A stretch of DNA of 42,094 nucleotides from an uncultured Bacteroidales bacterium (GTDB lineage: Bacteria > Bacteroidota > Bacteroidia > Bacteroidales > JAFGXI01): NCBI GenBank assembly GCA_947311115.1, contig CAMZKE010000044.1:1-42094 (forward strand), written 5' to 3'. Position 1 is the stretch's first letter; every line of letters begins with the position of its first letter. This document shows positions 35,032 through 42,094 of this stretch, piece by piece. The notes beneath the pieces were generated by a model. That model was not told the DNA's origin. It saw nothing but the letters and a program-made list of their open reading frames with translations, and did not search any database. The position numbers were made by a program, and so were the translations under genes.

Positions 35032-35061
35032 ACAAAAACCCGCTTTTCTATAAAAGCAGGT
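35032..35061 (-). terminator. Terminator after the second SiaB-SiaC pair
   Basis: On the minus strand ACCTGCTTTT pairs with AAAAGCGGGT (one G-U pair, 4-nt loop), followed by five T. The pairing is complete only for the minus-strand RNA, so it terminates the SiaC-like transcript; it may also serve recR on the other strand. Confidence 0.75.
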
Positions 35062-35083
35062 AATGTATATTAAAAAAAGATTT

Positions 35084-35464
35084 TTATTCTTCTATTTCAA
35101 TCATTTTGAAAGGAAGCTTAATTATTGACTGATAATCTTCGCCAGCTTCTAACATATCCTCATCATCTTCTTCGTAAAACCAGTTAACTTTAACATCGCT
35201 ACCAGCTTTCGCAATAACTTCTAATTTCTTGAATACATCAAGAATACATTTAGACGAGCTTGTATTAAAATATTCTAATTGAATATTAACCTCAGTTGTT
35301 GGTTTAGCATTTCCAGAATACTCTTCTAGCCATGCTATTAAAGGATTGTAGAACTCTATAGAGTTTTCAGGAATTGATCTTCCTTTAATTTCAACTTTTC
35401 CTGCTTCAGCATCAAATTCAATTGATGGAGTTTTTTGTGTACCATCTCTTACAATCGATTCCAT
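35084..35464 (-). CDS. SiaC-family regulatory phosphoprotein (DUF1987-like), copy 2
   Basis: The 126-residue protein is a close match to the SiaC pattern: TPSIEFDAEAGKVEIKGRSI, PENSIEFYNPLIAWLEEY, and the phospho-loop YFNTSSSKCILDVF (65-78). T68 stands at the residue number phosphorylated in Pseudomonas SiaC. The C-terminal acidic block WFYEEDDEDMLEAGEDYQ is shared with copy 1. It lies 11 bp after the SiaB-like gene and ends before a terminator. Compared with copy 1 it is shorter and closer to the classical family. Confidence 0.87.
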   Translation of the reverse strand: MESIVRDGTQKTPSIEFDAEAGKVEIKGRSIPENSIEFYNPLIAWLEEYSGNAKPTTEVNIQLEYFNTSSSKCILDVFKKLEVIAKAGSDVKVNWFYEEDDEDMLEAGEDYQSIIKLPFKMIEIEE

Positions 35465-35475
35465 ATTAATAAATT

Positions 35476-36015
35476 TTAGTTTATATTAATCATTAATTCA
35501 AAAAATATATAATCTTCATCAATCGGATAAAAATTATATTCATATTTAGAGCCTGTTTTACGGGCAATATCAATCATTCCTAATCCTCCACCACCTTTTT
35601 CTGAAAATTCTTTATTATTAAGAATCATTTTATAAAGCTGTTTCAATTCGTCTTTCGATAAAGAATTTATCTGCTCAATGCGGTCAGTTAAAAATCTTTC
35701 ATTATCACTTTGTGTATAATTACCTAAAATTAATTTAAAAGATTCTCCTACTTTTAACAGTAAAGCAGCACCAAAAACTGCACCTTGCTTATCAATATCT
35801 ACTTTACAACTATGATGAAATAAATTTTGAAGTCCTTCTACTAACGAATTATATATTTTCTTTCTTATTTTCGATGGGGTAGCAACTTCATCTAACCTAG
35901 ATTCCGAAACATCTAAAAGGTTTGTAATCAATTCAGGAGTAAATTCACCTTTGTACTCCATTATTACTTCACCTTTCCTATGAGCTGTATACCAATCGTC
36001 TATAACAAATTTCAT
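35476..36015 (-). CDS. SiaB-family protein kinase (DUF6272-like), copy 2
   Basis: The 179-residue cytosolic protein has the same GHKL-like signature as copy 1: an N-box-like LVEGLQNLFHHSC (58-70) and a glycine loop KGGGGLGMIDIARKTG (140-155). It is expected to phosphorylate the SiaC-like protein encoded 11 bp downstream. It is transcribed divergently from a TPR histidine kinase, with 153 bp between the start codons, which suggests shared control. Identity with copy 1 is limited outside the motifs, so the two pairs are old paralogues or separately acquired. Confidence 0.82.
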   Translation of the reverse strand: MKFVIDDWYTAHRKGEVIMEYKGEFTPELITNLLDVSESRLDEVATPSKIRKKIYNSLVEGLQNLFHHSCKVDIDKQGAVFGAALLLKVGESFKLILGNYTQSDNERFLTDRIEQINSLSKDELKQLYKMILNNKEFSEKGGGGLGMIDIARKTGSKYEYNFYPIDEDYIFFELMININ

Positions 36016-36050
36016 AATCCTTAATAGAATTCTTTACAATTTTTTAAATA

Positions 36051-36058
36051 CAAATATA
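36051..36058 (-). promoter_or_regulatory. Promoter of the second SiaB-SiaC pair, -7 box
   Basis: On the minus strand the sequence is TATATTTG, an exact match to TAnnTTTG, 35 nt upstream of the ATG at 36015. Confidence 0.5.
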
Positions 36059-36168
36059 ACTAAAAAAAAATATTATTATAGGTTATTAGTTAAGTTTTCT
36101 TTCAAATTATGAATTAATTATTGTTTTTTTGCAAGTAATTGTAATTAAGTTTTATTTAATCGTAATTA

Positions 36169-38583
36169 ATGAAAATTATCTTTTTCTTATTATTAATTAT
36201 TAGTTTATCATTATTTAGTCAAGAAAATAATTTTTTAAAAGAGTTTGATGTTTATAGGGCTAATAATAAGCAATTAAAAGAACTATCAAATTATTGTGAT
36301 AGTACTATTTTAAAAAAAGAAGGGCTTAGTAAAACCGAATTTAAGTATCTGTCAGAAATAAATAATTTTTTAAATATAGATTCAATTAATTACAGAATAC
36401 TAGTTTTAATAGCCGATTATTATTACTATAATGAAGATTTTTCAAACGCAATTAAGGTACTAAAAAAAGCTATTTCATTATCTCAAAAAAACAATTATGC
36501 ACTTTATTATCATAATATTAATAATAGTAGTGGTGTTTGTTATTATCAGTTAGGTAAATACGATTTGGCTTTAGATTATTATTATAAGGCTCTTAAATAC
36601 GACTCTGATAATAATATTATTAGAAGTAAATTTGATGTGTATCAAAATATTGGATTGTTATTCTTAAAATCTGGTGACTCTGAAAAAGCAAATTACTATT
36701 ATACAAAAGCTTACGAATTAAAAGACTCAATAAAAGATGATAATTTTATTGCCGGATTACTAATAAATATGGCGAGTATGTATAAATACTACAATTACCG
36801 GGTTGACACATCGTTAGAATATAATAAGCAAGCATTAGTATATTATAAAAGAGCCGATAATAATTTAGGAATAGCTAGTGTTTACAATAATATTGGCGAT
36901 ATTTACGAATCAGAAAATAATTATAAAAAAGCGATAGATTATTATAACAAAGCCAACGGTATTTTTTCTAAAATTAACTACAAATATGGTATATGTGTTA
37001 CATATTTTAATATAGGCTCAATATATTTTTCTCTTAAAAATTATTCAAAATCTTTAAAATATTTAAACTTAAGTTTAAACTATGCTGATAGCTTAAAAAA
37101 CATTGAAATGCAACGCAATATATATAAAAAATTATCAGATATATCTTATGTAAAATTAAATTATAAAAATGCTATTGATGAATATAAATTATATGTTCAA
37201 CTAAAAGATTCTATTTTAAATACAAAAAAACTCAAAAAGCTAAAAGATTTAGAAATAAAACACAAAAAATTACAAACAGATAAACAAATTACTAAATTAA
37301 AAGAAGCTCGTATTATTGAACAGCTCAATTTACTAAAAAAGAAAGATGAGTTATCAAAGCAACGTTATGTAATAATAATATTTATTTTATTATCAATAAT
37401 TTTATTATCGATAGTGTTTTTTGTTTTCTACAGGTATAAGAGGTTAAATAGTAATTTTATAACTAAAGAAAAAGAAATAAAGAACACACAGAATTATTTA
37501 AAAACAAGTGAAGCACGTTTTAAAATTTTATTTGAAGAATCGCCTGATGCAATTTTTGTTGAAAATTCAGAAGGAATAATTTTAGATGTAAATAATGCTA
37601 CAAGCAAGTTATACAAGAAAACAAAAGAGCAAATAATAGGAAAAAACATTAAAGATTTATCGCCAAGTATTGAGAAAGATAATATTATTACCGATTTAAA
37701 TTACTGGATAAATAGAAAGGAAAAAACATTTAGAAGCTATGCACACCTCGATAATGGCGACAAAATACCTATTGATATTAAATTTTCGGTTATTGATTTT
37801 GATGGCGAAAAAGCCGGATTATTTATTGTTAGAGACATATCAAAACAAATTGAAATTGAAGAAAAATTAAAAGCTGAGAAAATAAAATTTGTTAAAGCTG
37901 ATAGTTTAAAAAGCTTATTTTTATCTAATATCAGCCATGAAATTAGGACCCCAATGAATGCTATTATAGGGTTTTCTGACCTACTAAAAAACAATAAATT
38001 ATCTAATGATAAAATTAATTATTATTCAGAAATAATAATTAATAATAGCGAAATCCTAATAAAAAGTATTGAAGATATTATTGATGTTTCTAAACTTGAA
38101 TCAAATAGTTTATCAATTAATTATTCCAATTGCAACCCCAAAATAATGTTTAATGAAGTGTACGATAGTTATTTAACCAAGGCGAAAGTAAAAGATATAG
38201 AATTAAACTTATTAATTGATGATAACTATACTGACAAAATAATAACTGACCCATATAGGTGTAAACATATACTTGAAAACTTGCTTGGTAATGCAATAAA
38301 ATTTACTGAAGTTGGTAAAATAGATTTTGGTTATATTTTTAAAAATAATAGTATAGAAATATTTGTTAATGATACAGGAATAGGAATACCTGAAGATAAA
38401 ATGGAGTATATTTTTGACCCGTTTTATCAAATACAATATGAAAATAATTTAAATTATGGTACGGGTTTAGGTTTACCAATAATTAAAGGAATTACCGAAT
38501 TAATGGGCGGTAGAATAATAATAGATTCTAAAATTGGAGAAGGAACTAAAATTACCTGTATCTTTCCAATAAAAAAAGATTAG
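36169..38583 (+). CDS. TPR-sensor histidine kinase with PAS domain
   Basis: The 804-residue protein has a signal peptide (about 1-17, ending LSLFSQ) and a periplasmic TPR array (about 70-345, with motifs such as NNIGDIYESENNYKKAIDYY). A coiled coil, a membrane span (about 400-423), and a PAS domain (about 448-565, beginning ARFKILFEESPDAIF) follow. HisKA has H590 in SNISHEIRTPMNA, and the HATPase shows N-box LENLLGNAIKF (about 700) and G-boxes DTGIGIP and GTGLGLP. Unlike the kinase at 8589-11147 it has no receiver domain. No response regulator gene is adjacent. It is divergent from the SiaB/SiaC pair and overlaps the convergent GT87 gene by 4 bp at the stop codons. Confidence 0.92.
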   Translation: MKIIFFLLLIISLSLFSQENNFLKEFDVYRANNKQLKELSNYCDSTILKKEGLSKTEFKYLSEINNFLNIDSINYRILVLIADYYYYNEDFSNAIKVLKKAISLSQKNNYALYYHNINNSSGVCYYQLGKYDLALDYYYKALKYDSDNNIIRSKFDVYQNIGLLFLKSGDSEKANYYYTKAYELKDSIKDDNFIAGLLINMASMYKYYNYRVDTSLEYNKQALVYYKRADNNLGIASVYNNIGDIYESENNYKKAIDYYNKANGIFSKINYKYGICVTYFNIGSIYFSLKNYSKSLKYLNLSLNYADSLKNIEMQRNIYKKLSDISYVKLNYKNAIDEYKLYVQLKDSILNTKKLKKLKDLEIKHKKLQTDKQITKLKEARIIEQLNLLKKKDELSKQRYVIIIFILLSIILLSIVFFVFYRYKRLNSNFITKEKEIKNTQNYLKTSEARFKILFEESPDAIFVENSEGIILDVNNATSKLYKKTKEQIIGKNIKDLSPSIEKDNIITDLNYWINRKEKTFRSYAHLDNGDKIPIDIKFSVIDFDGEKAGLFIVRDISKQIEIEEKLKAEKIKFVKADSLKSLFLSNISHEIRTPMNAIIGFSDLLKNNKLSNDKINYYSEIIINNSEILIKSIEDIIDVSKLESNSLSINYSNCNPKIMFNEVYDSYLTKAKVKDIELNLLIDDNYTDKIITDPYRCKHILENLLGNAIKFTEVGKIDFGYIFKNNSIEIFVNDTGIGIPEDKMEYIFDPFYQIQYENNLNYGTGLGLPIIKGITELMGGRIIIDSKIGEGTKITCIFPIKKD

Positions 38584-39770
38584 TTATTTAATTTCCATGT
38601 TCTTTTATCGAGAATGTATGTAGTAATTAGAGTAATAATAAAAATAAGGTTAGCAATACCTACCCAGCCCCAGAATTTTATTTTTAATGTTAATTCTTTT
38701 CCAACAAGATCTTGTGAATTTCCACCAAACATAAATACGATTAAAACAAATACAGCTATCCATAAATAGTTTTTCTTATTTTTTAGGTAGAGTATTAATA
38801 TTGCAATTATTGGAAGCGAAAAAATAAAATGCTCTACATCAGTAATCAACACACTAGGTATTAGCGCTATAATAATAAAAAATCCTAAAATTAACGATTT
38901 ATTTTTCTCGTCATTATTATAATTTTTTGAAGTGAACCAGAAAGAAATAGAGATTAATAAAACTAAAAAACCTAATAAAATAAATGTAAAACTTTGAGGA
39001 ATTGTCATTCCTAAATAATAATCTAATAAATACGTAATAGTATATGGACTATATAAATAATCTGAATGAGCAAGCATTGCATTAAACCATCCCAAATGTA
39101 AATTATAACTATGTGTAAAACCTAGTATTGCACCTGTAAATAAGGTAAATACAACACCCGCTGATACCATCGAAATTAAGGTATGTTTTTTATTAAAAAG
39201 AAATAAAATAATGGTTAAAACTATAAAATATGGTTTTAAAAGAATAACTAAGGCAAATAATATTCCTGCAGCTATTTCTTTAGACTCAAGAATTAATTTT
39301 ATAATTAAAATAAAAATAAAAATAATTATCGTGTTTGTATTCCCCATATGTAGATCTCTTACAACATGTAAAATCACACTAAATAGTATTAAAAAAGATG
39401 TAATAACCCTTCGTTTATTGTTAGTAAAAAGATATTTATTGACAAATTGTTCTAAAATAATAATTGAAAATATTGCTGCTATTGAGCTTAAAATAAAATG
39501 AATTATAGCTGCTATTTTAAATGAAAATAAAGTATATCCAGAAAAAATAAATAACATAAAAGGTGAGTATTTATAAAATCCTGTACTAAGTCCAAACGAA
39601 ATTCCGTAAACCTGGTCGCCACTTAGCATAGCTTTTGCAGCCATATAAAAAACCTTGAAATCCTCGGTACTAAATTTACCATTTTTTGTTTCTATTACTA
39701 CCATTAAGGCAAATAATATAACCGATACACTAATAAAAATAATGTAATCTTTTAGTTTTAATAATGCCAT
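38580..39770 (-). CDS. GT87-family (DUF2029) polyprenol-linked glycosyltransferase
   Basis: The 396-residue polytopic protein has about ten membrane spans. The GT87 signature is visible: TEDFKVFYMAAKAMLSGDQV (35-54), with the candidate catalytic aspartate D37, then FYKYSPFMLFIF (65-76). GT87 enzymes transfer mannose or related sugars from polyprenyl phosphate to lipid or glycan acceptors outside the membrane. It lies 17 bp after the HAD gene, third in the pyrG operon. Its stop codon overlaps that of the convergent histidine kinase. Donor and acceptor are not identifiable. Confidence 0.8.
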   Translation of the reverse strand: MALLKLKDYIIFISVSVILFALMVVIETKNGKFSTEDFKVFYMAAKAMLSGDQVYGISFGLSTGFYKYSPFMLFIFSGYTLFSFKIAAIIHFILSSIAAIFSIIILEQFVNKYLFTNNKRRVITSFLILFSVILHVVRDLHMGNTNTIIIFIFILIIKLILESKEIAAGILFALVILLKPYFIVLTIILFLFNKKHTLISMVSAGVVFTLFTGAILGFTHSYNLHLGWFNAMLAHSDYLYSPYTITYLLDYYLGMTIPQSFTFILLGFLVLLISISFWFTSKNYNNDEKNKSLILGFFIIIALIPSVLITDVEHFIFSLPIIAILILYLKNKKNYLWIAVFVLIVFMFGGNSQDLVGKELTLKIKFWGWVGIANLIFIITLITTYILDKRTWKLNN

Positions 39771-39787
39771 ATGAAAAGTGTTTTGGT

Positions 39788-40198
39788 TTAGCCAAATATT
39801 CGTTTAAAAAACGATTTTTTTTGTTTCTTTTTAAATTCTTCCTCTATGTTTTCTAGGCTTTCTTGGGTTATTAACTCCCATATTTTAGACCAACCTAGAA
39901 ACCCACCAATATTTTTATCATCAATATAAATATCGGCATTAATTTTTCTACTTATTTCGCCTTCAACATACTCTTCTTCAGGATAATTTTTATTTATTGC
40001 ATAAAATTCAACACCATTTTCTTTACAAAACTCAACAGCCTCATCTAGCTCTTTACCGGCTCTATATGTCCATAATATAAGCCTAAAACCTTTTTCTTGC
40101 AAAGCTTTAAGTGTTTCAAAAGCAAATAGTTTAGTCTTACCAATTGCCGGATATTCGTGTTCAACCACAGTGCCATCAAAATCTACTGCTATAATCAT
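39788..40198 (-). CDS. Small HAD-like hydrolase
   Basis: The 136-residue cytosolic protein has the HAD motif I VDFDGT (5-10, nucleophile D6, D8) and a motif II-like ILWTYRAG (about 61-68). An acidic motif IYIDDKN (about 111-117) serves as the metal-binding motif IV. There is no cap domain. It resembles the BT0820-type HAD proteins of Bacteroidota, whose substrate is unknown. It lies 14 bp behind pyrG and 17 bp ahead of the GT87 gene, so it is co-transcribed. Confidence 0.85.
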   Translation of the reverse strand: MIIAVDFDGTVVEHEYPAIGKTKLFAFETLKALQEKGFRLILWTYRAGKELDEAVEFCKENGVEFYAINKNYPEEEYVEGEISRKINADIYIDDKNIGGFLGWSKIWELITQESLENIEEEFKKKQKKSFFKRIFG

Positions 40199-40212
40199 CG
40201 TAGTAATAGTTT

Positions 40213-42094
<1,882 letters not shown>

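Overview
The window is AT-rich DNA from a member of the Bacteroidota. The evidence is a gliding-motility-type C-terminal sorting domain with SprB-like repeats (type IX secretion), many promoters with the phylum's TAnnTTTG -7 box, few Shine-Dalgarno sequences, PorT-like and DUF5723-like outer-membrane proteins, and an ECF sigma factor. The family mix suggests a free-living or aquatic Bacteroidales/Marinilabiliales-type lineage, but the sequence does not fix the order. TGA is used as a normal stop.

Layout. 1-2.4 kb: trxB and asd, separated by a strong hairpin terminator. 2.4-2.5 kb: a 57-bp tandem repeat. 2.6-4.0 kb: an ECF sigma factor, a small acidic single-span membrane protein and a Spy/CpxP-like periplasmic protein. 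4.05-4.7 kb (minus): pcm. 4.9-6.4 kb: an NhaD-type Na+/H+ antiporter. 6.6-8.5 kb: an ExbB-ExbD-TonB operon. 8.6-12.2 kb: a TPR hybrid histidine kinase followed by a SiaB-like kinase and a SiaC-like phosphoprotein. 12.2-18.4 kb: fabG, a membrane VWA/amidotransferase-like protein, a phosphate-porin-like barrel behind Pho-box-like repeats, a nitroreductase, and a thioredoxin-fold protein that has lost its CxxC. 18.5-22.8 kb: a 1437-residue T9SS type B cargo protein. 22.9-25.1 kb: a urea transporter fused to an M23 peptidase. 25.1-26.4 kb (minus): a Sua5/YciO/YrdC protein and a transaldolase-like aldolase. 26.5-31.9 kb: a DUF5723-like barrel, then an operon of an LtaS-like phosphotransferase, a GT-C glycosyltransferase and a small barrel. 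31.96-33.5 kb: tRNA-Leu(GAG), a possible small RNA, and an IS110 transposase interrupted by one TGA. 33.5-35.0 kb: a two-domain lipoprotein and recR. 35.1-38.6 kb: a second SiaB/SiaC pair, divergent from a second TPR histidine kinase. 38.6-41.8 kb (minus): a pyrG-HAD-GT87 operon.

The most striking arrangement is the repeated pairing of a TPR-sensor histidine kinase with a SiaB/SiaC kinase-phosphoprotein pair, about 23 kb apart. No SiaA-type PP2C phosphatase or SiaD-type diguanylate cyclase lies in the window. This looks like a Bacteroidota rewiring of the Sia partner-switching module, with unknown output. Other points of interest are the urea transporter-M23 fusion, two probable leaderless mRNAs, the single-nonsense IS110, and a short promoter-hairpin-T-tract unit next to it that may encode a small RNA.

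Promoter calls rest only on matches to the Bacteroidota -7 consensus, and all functions are inferred from motifs recognised by eye.
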